A stretch of DNA of 64,000 nucleotides from Taxawa tesnikishii (nom. ined.) (taxonomy: Eukaryota > Ascomycota > Dothideomycetes > Dothideales), in the NCBI GenBank assembly GCA_030247885.1, contig JAPDRO010000006.1:558001-622000 (forward strand). Reading direction: 5' to 3'. The number at the start of each line of letters is the position of its first letter. The stretch's first letter is position 1. Positions 54,244 to 64,000 of this stretch are shown piece by piece. Under the pieces are notes generated by a model. That model did not search any database and had not been told where the DNA came from. It saw only the letters and a list, made by a program, of their open reading frames with translations. Position numbers and translations under genes: made by a program.

Positions 54244-55470
54244 GGTGAGTAGAGATGACCGAACTGTCGCAAAGGATGGAAAAAGGTAGACAGCGACTGG
54301 TTAGCAACGCGGAGACAAGTTGCGCGAAGTTGCGAGTCTGCATCCGTCGACTTCCATACCTCTACGTCATCGCAGCAAGCTCGTCGATCAGAGCGGAAGA
54401 AGGACGCGGAGTCTTTGCCTGTTCGGAGACGTACACACCACGAAGGCGCGATGTGAGGGTTACGCGACCATGATTTACGATTTACGCTATGGCGTGTCCT
54501 TTGCATTTCGCCTGTCAACTGACAATGCGTTGGAGAGAATGCTGCCGGCAGCCGAGCTGTGCGACGGCAGCCCTCCCTCCTCCTGAGACCACGGGGACAT
54601 CCTGCGCGCTGGCGAAACTGGACGCAGCGACTGCAGTCTTTCCGGACTGGGTTTAAAGTACGTGTGGGAGCTGGTCCGAAGAAGCCATGATTTGGTTATA
54701 TGGAGGTATGGCCTAGGCCGTTGGCGTGTCCGCCATGGTGCATTCAACGATGCTCGTGCGCAATGCAGTCGGGCAAATATGAATGCGGCGACGAGAAACT
54801 CTCCACGCCTCGTCGCCAATCGACTGCTTTTGCGGCGGCCGCATTCGCATTCTCTTCCCCGTCTGTGCGTTGGCGCACGGGGAGTTTCCGGGGCGGAAGT
54901 GAGACGAGACGGCGCGATATCCCCGTTCCGCCCGATATAGCAAAACACCGGACGCCTGCAGAACAACTCTCACCAATATTCCGTACTGCAAACGTGATAA
55001 CACATGTCGATACAGAGGGAGGCGTGTTAGGGTTTGATTGGCCGACCACAGCTGTTTCCGATTCAGTGTAGGCGGGGAGCGGGAGAGGGAGAGGGAGAGG
55101 GAGAGGGAGATTGCATACAGATCTTGCTGATGGATAAGCAAGCACTGGAGCTCTAGAGGTCCGAACGGGGCAATGCAACATGGATCATGGGCCTGATCTG
55201 CCACTACGTGTAGTTGCCGGTCGGACGCCCACCCGGGATCTCACTAAACCTGCCCCTAGATATGTGACTTTGGCTGCGGGTTGCTACGCCATCGAGCAGC
55301 CACGACCCCGGATGAGCCATGCATGACTATCGACGATCCGGCATGCGCGGAATGATGCAGGCAAGCACCCCCGCCCTTGGCCCTAAGCCCTCGGCGCTAC
55401 GCACGAGGAGGCGCTATACACGGCACTTCAAAAGTGTTTGAACCCAAAACGGGCGCAGCACCGCAAACGC
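54244..55470. other. Long intergenic region
   Basis: 1.2 kb: promoter of the GST gene and sequence downstream of the orphan at 55.5 kb. Contains a GGGAGA repeat. Open frames overlap on both strands and look random. Confidence 0.45.
55081..55112. repeat. (GGGAGA)n hexanucleotide repeat
   Basis: Five tandem GGGAGA units in non-coding DNA. Confidence 0.9.
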
Positions 55471-56091
55471 TCAGCAACAAAGAACCGGTTGCGGATGTCT
55501 ACTCTTACTTTTCGACATGGTTTCGCGGACCGGCAGTCCGCGCTCTGCTTCCCGCAACCCCCAAGCCACCAACCGTGCCAGCTGCACATCCGGGGCAGGG
55601 GTGCGGTCTCGCCTTCCCACAACATGCACTATGATGTTGCCTCGTTGGTCGAGGTTGAGCCAGCTTCCTCTACCCGCACCCGTTACTGGGCCTCGTGGCG
55701 CTCCGATTTGAGATGCAGAGGTTGGCCTTGATGCTGGCGTAGCTATTTCTAAAGTATGACCGCCCATCCTGAGTGCCCTACGCACGTCTTCCCATTCGAG
55801 AGTCTTGCTGTTGTACAATAGCAGCCACTTCTTATCCGTCATTCCCTGTTGTCTCCGCCTTACTTCTTCTCCTTGCTGCGGTTGTCTCTCTCCGCGCGCA
55901 GTTGCTACGAGCAGGCACGCTGAGATGACGCCCAGTCCGGCCGTTATACCAACTGCCGGCCGTCTCATCACCACCGCTCTCTCATTGCTTACCATTTCAG
56001 TACTCGTTTTCTGCCTGAGTGAGTTATCCTGCATCTTGACCATACGATCGACGGGCTGACGGTACGAAGCTCGCCGCATACAAACCATCAA
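55471..56091 (-). CDS. Uncharacterised single-pass membrane protein
   Basis: Family not recognised. The open frame has 206 residues from 56091; later in-frame starts (MQDNSLRQ, MRRPAVGI) are possible. One hydrophobic segment, AVGITAGLGVISACLLVATA (about residues 46-65), could be a signal anchor. It is followed by a charged RRRQQ segment and a soluble C terminus with Arg/Pro/Gly bias (ASRPTSASQIGAPRGPVTGAG). No frame on the other strand is a better candidate. It may be a small fungal-specific protein or chance. Confidence 0.4.
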   Translation of the reverse strand: MMVCMRRASYRQPVDRMVKMQDNSLRQKTSTEMVSNERAVVMRRPAVGITAGLGVISACLLVATARGERQPQQGEEVRRRQQGMTDKKWLLLYNSKTLEWEDVRRALRMGGHTLEIATPASRPTSASQIGAPRGPVTGAGRGSWLNLDQRGNIIVHVVGRRDRTPAPDVQLARLVAWGLREAERGLPVRETMSKSKSRHPQPVLCC

Positions 56092-56180
56092 ATCATGGCG
56101 TAGCCTTCCTGCAATCCTGGCGTACGTCTTTCAACTGCAACACCCGCCATTTTGAAGATACCCGCTCACCCATGCACCAG

Positions 56181-57301
56181 TCACGCTTGCCATCTACATC
56201 GACTCCTTCCTATTCATTTTCCTCACCGCGGTACTATCGAAGAGCTGGTCCCTCAACCAGAGTCATGCCGCCTGTGAAGGCGCCGTTCTCCTGTGCTTGA
56301 TTTGCTACTTGTCTACAAAGATCGTATGCGCCATGTACCACGTTTTTCTTTTTGGATACGATTCACTAATATCATCACAGCTCATCTACTACTTCCTGGT
56401 TGAGAAGGCGTATATCATTCGCGGGTCCCGCAACCCTCGTCTGAAGGACAAGCTTTATCTGCTCAACTTCTTTGGCGTTATCTGTACGTGTCTAGCTTAC
56501 GTTGATCGCAGACATCGGCCGCTAATATCTCCCAGGTCCATATGTGGTAGTCATCGTACTCAACATCGTTTTCCGGATCGCATACATCAATGAAGGAGGC
56601 CAGTGCATCATCGGAATAAGGAGGATCGCGTTGATACCTCTCATCTCCTTCGAGGTCTTCGTAAACGTGTACCTGACCTCACTCTTCCTCAACCCCTGCG
56701 CAAGCTGTACTCCTACAAGCATGGCACGAACGCCGCCCTCAGGACTATGGCACTCCGGTCATTCATCGGCAGCTGTACTACGCTGATCGCAAGCGTGACC
56801 AACCTCACAGTGCTGACCGCTCTAAACGGTGAGCTAGGCTGGATCTGCCTCATGCTTTGCAACCTTGACATCCTATTCACGGCTGTCGTCCTGCACTGGG
56901 TGACGTCAATCGATCGGCAAAACACCAACACCCAACACTCAACGCCCCACGGGCGAGTCAGCAACTTTGTGGATGAGCGCGTCCCCTCCGGCCAACCTAG
57001 CGGGACGGGCTCCAAGCACGATTTCTCCGGTGCCTTTGCCAAGCAGAAGAACGGCGCGAAGGGTGGCCGCGGCCCCATCACGACTAACATCGAGGCTGAC
57101 AAGGACGCCGTGAACGAACACATCCCGATGGGCGAGGTTGTGGTCAAGACGCACCAGGTTCAGGAGCACGAGGTCGATGAGAGCAGCGAGGAGAGGAGCG
57201 AGTCGAGCGCAAACTGGCGTTACAGCTGCCATGCCCGCAACGGCAGCCAGGACGGCATCGTGCCCCGCTCCGCAGAGATCTGGATGAGTCAGAAGAATTA
57301 G
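56181..57301 (+). CDS. Fungal multi-pass membrane protein (GPCR-like topology), 5' exon unresolved, frame broken once
   Basis: Seven hydrophobic helices are visible across exons. They are AIYIDSFLFIFLTAVLSKSW and CEGAVLLCLICYLSTKI (exon to 56323); LIYYFLVEKAYIIRGSRNPR with LYLLNFFGV (56381..56483); and PYVVVIVLNIVFRIAYINEGG, ALIPLISFEVFVNVYLTSLF and later helices (from 56536). Introns are 57 and 52 nt. At the C4 run 56693..56696 the frame slips; one added base restores NPLRKLYSYKHGTN and the last two helices (TLIASVTNLTVL, CLMLCNLDILFTAVVL). A long polar cytosolic tail ends at 57301. The family is widespread in ascomycetes and uncharacterised. No ATG lies in frame at the 5' end, so a first exon upstream of 56181 is missing from this model. 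Confidence 0.75.
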
Positions 57302-59035
57302 GCAACTTGGACGCTGTAGGATTGGTGGCAGGACAACGTTCATCTTTCTCTTCTGCTTGTGTATTACATAGTAGAGCGCTTGTTTGAGATACCCACGGGA
57401 AATCACAGTACCCAGATGCGACCCGAAGGTTCGAGTTCGTAGAGCGTCAGCTGCTGGCCCATTGATCTTGGTTTTTCCAAAGAAACTTTCTGTGTGATGA
57501 ACCTAGAGAGATGGTGGTTTTCTCCTTGATGGATGCATGAAATACTAGGATCGTCGCTATAACTAACTTGCTGACTGAGTCGATGCCGAATACGGCCTTG
57601 GCGGGGCCGCCTCTGCCGAAGCTTATCGTTTCTTGATAGAGACCTCTTCTCTTCATCCTCCCTCGTGTTTACGATTGCATGTACCAAAGGGGTACACCAT
57701 CCTTTTCTCTGTCAGGAACGTGCTCACATGGAGTGCCTCGTCGTTCTCGGCTCTGCAATACTTGAGATTTGCGGGAACATGACCATTGAGTTGCCTGGCA
57801 TTCCCTTCAACGTGCTCGTTTCCCATTTGTTGCTACGGCATCAGGACTTGCCATCAAAGGGTTACAGAGAGTTCATATAGCCGTATGGGCCCTCAGGTAC
57901 TAGAACTTGCATCTGGCGTTGCTCCGATGTGTCGCTCTGTACACCTTTTCGTATGGAATTACGCGTCATACCAAGCACACAGCCCTCTTGGACTGCTACG
58001 GGACACGCACCACGCATGTCCGTCCAACCCCTCCGGATTTTTTTGTCCTGTCGAAACGGCCATGGTGCACTAGATATCTATCTGTTGACGAAGTCCATCC
58101 GCTGGCGGTGGAGATTGTGGAGAGAAGCGGAGAGCCAAGACGAAGGGCAACACCTCATCTGCGCGTTACAGCACTGTTGACGCGTCTACTCAGCCATTGC
58201 AGGGAGCATCGCAACGAACCCAGTTAGTCGTAGCATTAGCTGCAACAAGGGAACGGATTACGCATCGCTGTGACTGGCACTCACTGCGCTCCCATCACGT
58301 ACGCAGCGCCGCCAGAGCCACTATAGCATTCACGCTCCTTCCAGTAATGGGGCGGCCTCTACATCGGAAACAGTGCGAGCTTCAAGCTACATGCTGACGC
58401 TGTAGACGCATTGCGGTTTTGGAAAGGTTCGAGAGCCTTGTCATCGACCAAAACCTCTGAGAGTGTGGCTGCACAATCCTAGCTCGGTGAGTCTTGGCTT
58501 CTTCTGTCCTCTGCTGGAAAATCTTAGGACACGTATTGGTCGTCGTCACCAGCGCTTTGTTCCGCCATTAGTCCGATTCATTTCCTCGTGTCGATGCATG
58601 ACCTACACCACGACTCCATCTGGCCGCAACTCTAGTCCCCTTGTGGCGCTTCGACCAGGTTCTCTGTTTTACGCTTGACGAATCACCAATGCAACAATGC
58701 TCAGCGATGTTATCCGCAATGCGTACCTCCTCTCTAAAGAGATCTTGGCGAATGCACCGCACCCCTACATGTAATATATCCTCCGACTGTCTGGTGAGGG
58801 ACTTGACTTGTTTCGTTGAGATGATTACGCGTATCTGTTTGCCCATGCCAGCTGCTGGACACACCGCTTCTGCGCTGTACAAAAAGCCTGAGTATGCATA
58901 CGTCTCTACCTCCCTCTCTTGTCACTATTAAAGCGCTCCTGCCCATCTGCCAAATACTTCTTGAACACCCTTCTACCGCAGCTCTTACCCTTCTCCTGCT
59001 CAATTTGCAAGTCTTCTCATCCTTCGTCGTCAGTC
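57302..59035. other. Long intergenic region
   Basis: 1.7 kb with only short random-looking frames. The last 100 nt before 59036 are C/T-rich, typical of a fungal leader. No tRNA or repeat seen. Confidence 0.45.
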
Positions 59036-60187
59036 ATGCAGCTATCAGCGATCGCAAAGCTCGCCTTCTTCCTCTTCAGCACTGCAGCTGTTGCCCATCC
59101 GGGTGAACACGAAGAGCGCGATGTTCTTGCCGATCTGGCCAAGCGGGAGTTCTACTCTGGCGCACGCCGGAGCCTTGATTCATGCGCCAGTAAGATGGAG
59201 AGTCGTGGCATCCATGCCCGTGCTCAAGCCCGCCGTAGGGCCACTGTCGAACGGTTCACGAAACGCAAGGTAGTCCGCGATACCGACGCAATCGCGAACG
59301 AATCCCACCACTCCTCCCTAACGATCGAACCCATCTACCCCGACCCCTTCCTCTTCTCGTCCAACTCTACCTGCATCCTCAACCCCGAAGGCGAAACCGG
59401 CCCATACTGGATCAAGGGCGAGCAGATCCGCTCTCATCTCAGCGAAGGGCAGGCCGGTATCCCTGTGATCATTGACGGGCAATTCGTCAACGTTGAGACT
59501 TGCGAGCCCATCACAGACCTCTGGTGGGACCTCTGGAACTGCAATGCCACGGGGGTCTACAGCGGCCTCGTGGCTACGGGCAACGGCAATGCGGCGGACA
59601 CATCCAACTTTAACGCAACGTTCCTGCGCGGACTGCAGCAGACCGATGAGGATGGTGTCGCCCAGTTCCATACGCTGTTCCCAGGTCACTACTCCGGCCG
59701 CACGAACCACATGCACATGATTGCACACACGAACGCTACCGTGCTGCCGAACGACACCATCTCTGGTGGCAACGTCGCGCACGTCGGGCAGATATTTTGG
59801 GATCAAGACTTGATCTACCAGGTCGAGGCGACGTACCCTTACAACACGAACAACATCAGCATCACTACGAATGTTGACGACCATGTCTTCATCGCTGAAA
59901 CCGAGACGGATTCTGACCCTGTGCTGGAATATGTTATGCTGGGCGACACGCTCGAGGATGGGCTCTTCGCTTGGATTACCATTGCAGTGAACGTCTCTGC
60001 CAGCTACGATCCAAACTACAGTTATGTATACACAGCTAGTGGAGGTGTGGCTGAGTCTGGCGGCACCGACTCAGGAAATGGAGGCTCGGGAGGCGGAAAC
60101 GGCACTGCCGGCGGTCCGGGTAATGGCACAGCCCCTCGGGCGCTATGCCTTCCGGCGTTGCTCCTACTAGCGCTGCTTAAGTTTTAA
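59036..60187 (+). CDS. Extracellular intradiol-ring-cleavage-dioxygenase-like protein with GPI-type tail
   Basis: Single exon, 383 residues. Signal peptide MQLSAIAKLAFFLFSTAAVA followed by HPGEH. The middle, CILNPEGETGPYWIKGEQIR, then IPVIIDGQFVNVETCEPI and DLWWDLWNCNATGVYSG, is the intradiol dioxygenase beta-sandwich. The first tyrosine ligand is PYW, the second lies near GHYSG, and the histidine pair is in RTNHMHMIAH. C-terminally a Gly/Ser/Asn-rich spacer (GGSGGGNGTAGG) leads to a hydrophobic end PALLLLALLKF, as in GPI-anchored proteins. Several N-x-S/T sites support secretion. The start at 59036 is chosen since the signal peptide begins there; an upstream in-frame ATG at 58919 is rejected. 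The likely role is cleavage of catechol-type aromatics at the cell surface. Confidence 0.88.
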   Translation: MQLSAIAKLAFFLFSTAAVAHPGEHEERDVLADLAKREFYSGARRSLDSCASKMESRGIHARAQARRRATVERFTKRKVVRDTDAIANESHHSSLTIEPIYPDPFLFSSNSTCILNPEGETGPYWIKGEQIRSHLSEGQAGIPVIIDGQFVNVETCEPITDLWWDLWNCNATGVYSGLVATGNGNAADTSNFNATFLRGLQQTDEDGVAQFHTLFPGHYSGRTNHMHMIAHTNATVLPNDTISGGNVAHVGQIFWDQDLIYQVEATYPYNTNNISITTNVDDHVFIAETETDSDPVLEYVMLGDTLEDGLFAWITIAVNVSASYDPNYSYVYTASGGVAESGGTDSGNGGSGGGNGTAGGPGNGTAPRALCLPALLLLALLKF

Positions 60188-60334
60188 GAGTGTCTTTGCT
60201 GGGTCTATAAGAAGGGTCCGATGAAGGAGGTGGTAGAGGAGCAAACGGAAGGATCCGTTGCGGAAGGGGCACTTTGCTACAGATGTACCATAAGCTCTTC
60301 AGTTACACACAGGAGTATCTCATATAACCGAACA

Positions 60335-61114
60335 TTATGTGCGAGATTGGAAGAAACCATACAACCAGGGCAGATACCACCACACAGCTCCTTTGAGAAC
60401 GTCAGTGAAGGCACCTGGTCTCACACCAGCATGCTTCCGAGGTATAACTCCCACACCCTTTCCATCGTACGTGCCTTCCGTGTCGGCAATCTCGACCATG
60501 GCCGCCGCAAGGTCGTCGTAGGAGAGGAAGCCTCCTGAGATAGGGCCCGTCAGCGTGAGCTTGTAGCCGCTGGCACTGGTGGTGTTGAGACCGCCCGGCT
60601 GAACAAATGTCACACTGAGCCAGCCCTCCTGCAGACGCAAGAAGTTCTGAGCCAGTTCCAGGTCGCCGTAGATGTAGCCGAGCGCGCGCCACAGAATTGC
60701 GTCCATTGCTACAGGCGCGCCTTCTGACAGTTCATGGTTGACTGGCGCGGCGCTGAGGACCACCACGCGTGGCAGCTTTGCATCGCGCTGCCGTTCCCTC
60801 AGGAGCGAGAGCGCGGCGACCAAGACTTGTGCCGAGTCTTGGGCGATACGCAGACCGGGAATGTTGTCGTTCGATGCGATGGTTTGGAAGACCGCGTTTG
60901 TGGGCTCGATGCATCGGGAGATTAGCTCCACGTCCTGGAAAGGGCCTTCGAAAACGCGGACATTTGGTGACTCGAATATCTCCGGGTTTTGCCTTTCGAG
61001 CTTGGCGGAGGAGCGCACGTAGCAGTGAACCGTGTTTGAAGGGGATGTAATCAGCGTCTTGAGAATTGCACCTCCACATGCGCCAGTGGCTCCTAGGATG
61101 GCGTATGTGGGCAT
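60335..61114 (-). CDS. NAD(P)-binding protein, atypical SDR / NmrA-like
   Basis: 259 residues, single exon. Starts MPTYAILGATGACGGAILKTL, with the Rossmann motif GATGACG at residues 8-14. It has no YxxxK pair in the usual SDR setting, so it belongs with atypical SDRs (NmrA/HSCARG or averufin-oxidase-like groups). Other segments are VVVLSAAPVNHELSEG, WLSVTFVQPGGLN and PGAFTDVLKGAVWW, typical of fungal NAD(P)-binding proteins found near secondary-metabolite genes. The start at 61114 places the cofactor motif at the N terminus as normal; the longer in-frame start at 61183 is less likely. Confidence 0.82.
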   Translation of the reverse strand: MPTYAILGATGACGGAILKTLITSPSNTVHCYVRSSAKLERQNPEIFESPNVRVFEGPFQDVELISRCIEPTNAVFQTIASNDNIPGLRIAQDSAQVLVAALSLLRERQRDAKLPRVVVLSAAPVNHELSEGAPVAMDAILWRALGYIYGDLELAQNFLRLQEGWLSVTFVQPGGLNTTSASGYKLTLTGPISGGFLSYDDLAAAMVEIADTEGTYDGKGVGVIPRKHAGVRPGAFTDVLKGAVWWYLPWLYGFFQSRT

Positions 61115-62306
61115 CTTTTCCAGCGCTTGTCGGAGCGGTGTGATACCCCGGAGTGGGGTTTGCAGCAAGAACGATAGGTACAACTTAGTGGGGACCTACG
61201 TGTTCAGTCTGATTCACTCCGCGAGGGCCTTGATGGTTGGACGTCTCGTTTTATAGCCTCTCGCTATCTCCGTCGGACGTGCCTGAAAGGGGATATCTCG
61301 ATCCGGAAGCAGCTAGCTGGGCCTCCGAGTATGTCTTTTGGCCAAGTACATGAGATCACTATTCTCTCTCTTCTCGGAGGAGGCTTGCTCCCGCATCTTG
61401 GCTAAAATGCGCCGCCCCTCTCAAAGACATGCCGTGCAATTGGCTGCCTGACCTTCCGTAATTCAAAGGCTAACTTTGGCACGCCAGTGGTTAACTAGCG
61501 GAGAGTTGACTTGGCTCGAGGTGGGAACAGAGTTCGGAAAGAACGGAATTTGGACGGGCCGATCCGATTCTGAAACCACAATACGTGGTGGTCGACAAGT
61601 TGATATCAGATGATTGTGTTCTCAAGAGACCGCCAGCATTGCGAGCCAGTCGCTTGTCACAATAACCCCTTACGACATGCGAAGAGAGAAGTGAGTAAAC
61701 AGTCGTTTGACGCAGTGCCCCTCTACAGGCCGCCTCTTTAGAGGGTTCCTCATCTGCTACAAGGTTATTGTCGAACACCGGTACTTGATAGAATGCGTGA
61801 AATTCGGCAAGAACTCTGACGATGTTCTTTTTTTTGCCACGTAAAACACTCCTTTCGTCTCTCTGCGCGGTCCGGAGGCTCAAATATCCGCATGTACCGT
61901 TTACCAAACAGAGTTAGAACGGTCACTATTTGCATCTCCATTCGATCGTGCGCAACAAGCGACCAAAGAGCATTGTGTGTTGGAAGAGAATTGATGTATC
62001 CCATGAACATCTTCGTTTCCCAATAAAGCAAGCACAAGCTACAAACACGCTGGACTGAGAGCAAGCAGCGGCCTCGATGTACGGAATGCGTGTAAGCTTA
62101 TATGCCCTCTCACTCAGCACGGGCTCTTTGGCTGGCTCAAAGCGGTTGTGCCGATCCAGCTCACCATCCCTTTTTGCCTTGTTCGAGCCTATGTCCTCTC
62201 CATTCGTCGTGCCGGATCAAGCCTGACATACCCTGCGTGCTATTGGGCTATCGAGCATTGGTGCTGTGAGGGTTTGCACATTGAGCCGTCTGATATGTAA
62301 ACGAAC
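61115..62306. other. Long intergenic region
   Basis: 1.2 kb between the NAD(P)-binding gene (-) and the monooxygenase remnant (+). No gene supported. More A/T-rich than most of the window, and beginning a gene-poor stretch to 63.7 kb. Confidence 0.45.
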
Positions 62307-63119
62307 ATGGAAGGTTTCCCGCAACAGGGCGTTTTCGGAATCGCGATTGTTGGCGGCGGTGTTGCTGGACTAGTAACAGTGTGTGCTTTGGGAGTATCAG
62401 CGAAGGGTATTATGAAGCTGAAATCTTTGCAGGTAGTAGCAATGCGTGCTCCTAACAGGGACATTACTGTTTATGAGAAGTCGCGGATGGCAAAGGAGAT
62501 CGGGCCTTCGATATTACCGCAATCGAATGCTTCAGAGATCATCAAGCAATGGTCAATCCAATCGTCTCTACACCTACGGGAGTTGTTACTTTGGCAGACG
62601 GAACAACGCGTCAGGGAGACTTGACCATCGGCGCCGATGGAACACATAGCGCTATCCGTGGCGCAGTACTCCCAGATGCTCCAGAACCAAGTCCAACAGT
62701 GCTGTCAACATACCGGTTGCTGATTGACACGACCGAGCTTGAAGGGCTTCCTATGCCAAAGGACGTGTCTGATCCGCAAAACCGCGCAACAACAATGATG
62801 ATGGGTCACGAGCGCCGCGTTATCATGGATCCACGACAACGAGGCAAGCTGCTTGGTGTTGGGGCACTGGTACCGGACGAGCACATGTTGGAAAGTTCAG
62901 CCGGAAAGTCCTGGATTTCCCAAGGATCGATGGAAAAACTGCTCGACACAATTTGAAGACTTCCTAGATTGGCTGTGTGGTATCTTCGTCCAGATACCTG
63001 ACCAGGCTCTCTGGCAACTGCGGGACATCAATCCTTTGGCCAGATGAGTATACGGACGCGCTATCATCATAGATGATGCCAGTCACGCCATGCTTCCCAC
63101 TCAGGGAGAACCAGCCTGA
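62307..63119 (+). pseudogene. FAD-dependent monooxygenase (salicylate-hydroxylase-like), decayed
   Basis: Remnant of a group A flavin monooxygenase. The FAD-binding start GIAIVGGGVAGL is present, then a shortened segment with VYEKSRMAKEIG. The expected stretch of roughly 100 residues between the first Rossmann part and the substrate sheet is missing. The text resumes (frame from 62549) with GVVTLADGTTRQGDLTIGADGTHSAIR, the conserved DG motif. Downstream, the frame changes near 62955 and LWQLRDINPL is followed by a TGA stop (63045..63047). The second FAD motif then reads IIIDDASHAMLPTQGE, where functional enzymes have GDAAHAM. Deletion, frame change, stop and a lost glycine together indicate true decay rather than only base-call loss. 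Confidence 0.8.
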
Positions 63120-63737
63120 ATCGTGGGGAAAGAGCTTGTAAATCGCGCGCCAAAGCTCTCGTCAATGAGCGCTTTGACCACTTCGTTGCACTCAATCCTC
63201 TCTGTGGCACCTCGGCTTCTTTCTACGTCTCCAACTTCTATTGCTTGATTCTTCCATCGCTACCCCAGCCTATCTGTCTCCTTTGCGATACAGAGAGATC
63301 GAATCCCTGTCCTCGATGCATGAAACACGATAAGGTTTAGTTAGATTGTCTGACGCTCTCCCACTTTCGTCAATGCTTCTGTACTTCTTCTCTCGAAAAG
63401 GGGAGCTCTACACTAGTTTGAATTACAAGGTGCATGGAGCACGGCCATGCAGCTAGGTCTGGCCTGTTAGGAGTCTCCAGAATTAATCAAAATCTGCCTT
63501 GTGGTAGGATACCGATGGTATCTCCAAGAGCACATCCGGTACGCTGAGTATCACAACCACCCTCCTGGTACCTAGGGATAGAGCGTCCGACAACCACGGC
63601 TCATTTCTGAGAGGAACAGGTCCATTGACCTCGGGTGCCGGCACTTGTAGTAGATCAACAGTCAGTTGTTCATATCTAAAGGTTGGCGCAGTTCATCTGA
63701 ATAAGTCATGCTTCCTATATCCTGCGAACCTTTAATA
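63120..63737. other. Intergenic region
   Basis: No gene seen. Likely promoter of the partial rhodopsin-like gene at the window edge. Confidence 0.45.
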
Positions 63738-64000
63738 ATGGACACTACAAACCGTATTGAACTCTCGAATAAGGGTTCGTCTTTATACTGGGTTGGCGTC
63801 ATTCTGCCCACTGTCGCATATCTGGCGTTCATACTCCGCTCTGCGTGGAGATGGAAGCGCAAGCAGTTGGGCATAGACGATTGGATGCTTTTCTTTGCAG
63901 TAGTAAGCTGCATCCGAGCAAACGAGGACGTATCAAGAAGCTCAAACTATTCAGGTTATACTAATTCTTCAGACCACTTTCGGCTTTGCAGGTGAGCTGC
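63738..64000 (+). CDS. Rhodopsin-domain integral membrane protein (fungal PTH11-like/PF20684 type), partial
   Basis: Cut by the window end. From MDTTNRIELSNKGSSL the first helix WVGVILPTVAYLAFILRSA is followed by WRWKRKQLGIDDWMLFFAV, the WRK..xLGxDDW motif that marks the large fungal rhodopsin-like/satratoxin-cluster-type membrane protein family. A donor GTAAGC follows at about 63903; an exon starting after TTCTTCAG (about 63973) with TTFGFA and another donor GTGAGC at about 63992 fits the usual exon pattern. The rest lies outside the window. Function of these seven-helix proteins is mostly unknown. Confidence 0.75.

Noticed and set aside
2701-55000. Programmed ribosomal frameshifting as the cause of the many frame breaks
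   Set aside because: The runs are short and of all four bases, lack the X-XXY-YYZ slippery pattern, and occur in unrelated genes; assembly error explains all of them.
1-64000. Search for transposons, long terminal repeats, RIP-mutated tracts and CRISPR arrays
   Set aside because: No transposase or reverse-transcriptase motifs, no terminal repeats, no AT-rich RIP-like blocks and no spaced direct repeats were found by eye.

Overview
This is nuclear DNA of a filamentous ascomycete (Pezizomycotina). Protein flavour points to Dothideomycetes, but that is an inference. The support is: genes on both strands about every 2 kb, phase-compatible introns mostly of 50-80 nt with GTRNGT donors and CTRAC-type branch points, a class II (plant-type) DAHP synthase, an Atg28-like protein, an Ayg1-like melanin-pathway hydrolase, and a tRNA-Leu with a canonical intron after position 37. 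I see no rRNA, transposon, CRISPR array, virus or prokaryotic operon.

Layout. 0.2-6.7 kb: an SDR oxidoreductase, a ZIP zinc transporter, tRNA-Leu(UAA) and an orphan low-complexity protein. 7.3-13 kb: three enzyme genes (old yellow enzyme, cytochrome P450, alpha/beta hydrolase). 13.6-20.1 kb: ribosomal protein uS5 (RPS2), a DoxX-like remnant, a SnoaL-like small protein, an F-box-like protein and Mediator subunit 8. 20.7-26.6 kb: a membrane-anchored laccase-like oxidase, a secreted acid phosphatase and a CCC1/VIT metal transporter. 26.7-32.8 kb: GPI mannosyltransferase (PIG-M), a WDR68 WD40 protein and phosphopantetheine adenylyltransferase (CoA synthesis). 34.6-46 kb: an F-box protein, an alpha/beta hydrolase, Atg28, a quinone oxidoreductase, an orphan, DAHP synthase (shikimate pathway entry) and an HYPK-like chaperone subunit. 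46.9-54.2 kb: a secreted phospholipase C-type phosphoesterase, a second CCC1/VIT transporter, an Ayg1-like hydrolase and a GST. 55.4-61.1 kb: an orphan, a multi-pass membrane protein, an extracellular intradiol-dioxygenase-like protein with a GPI-type tail and an NAD(P)-binding protein. 62.3-64 kb: a decayed FAD monooxygenase and the start of a rhodopsin-like membrane protein cut by the window edge.

Two patterns stand out. First, at least ten otherwise intact genes, including essential ones, lose frame by one base (sometimes two), nearly always at a short run of one base and always in the sense of missing bases. This looks like an under-polished assembly, so the affected genes should be treated as probably functional. 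Second, a PF04185-type secreted phosphoesterase sits directly beside a CCC1/VIT-type Fe/Mn transporter twice, about 24 kb apart. This is a possible phosphate-metal gene pairing and the best candidate here for something not yet described. All family assignments come from reading motifs by eye; no database search was run.
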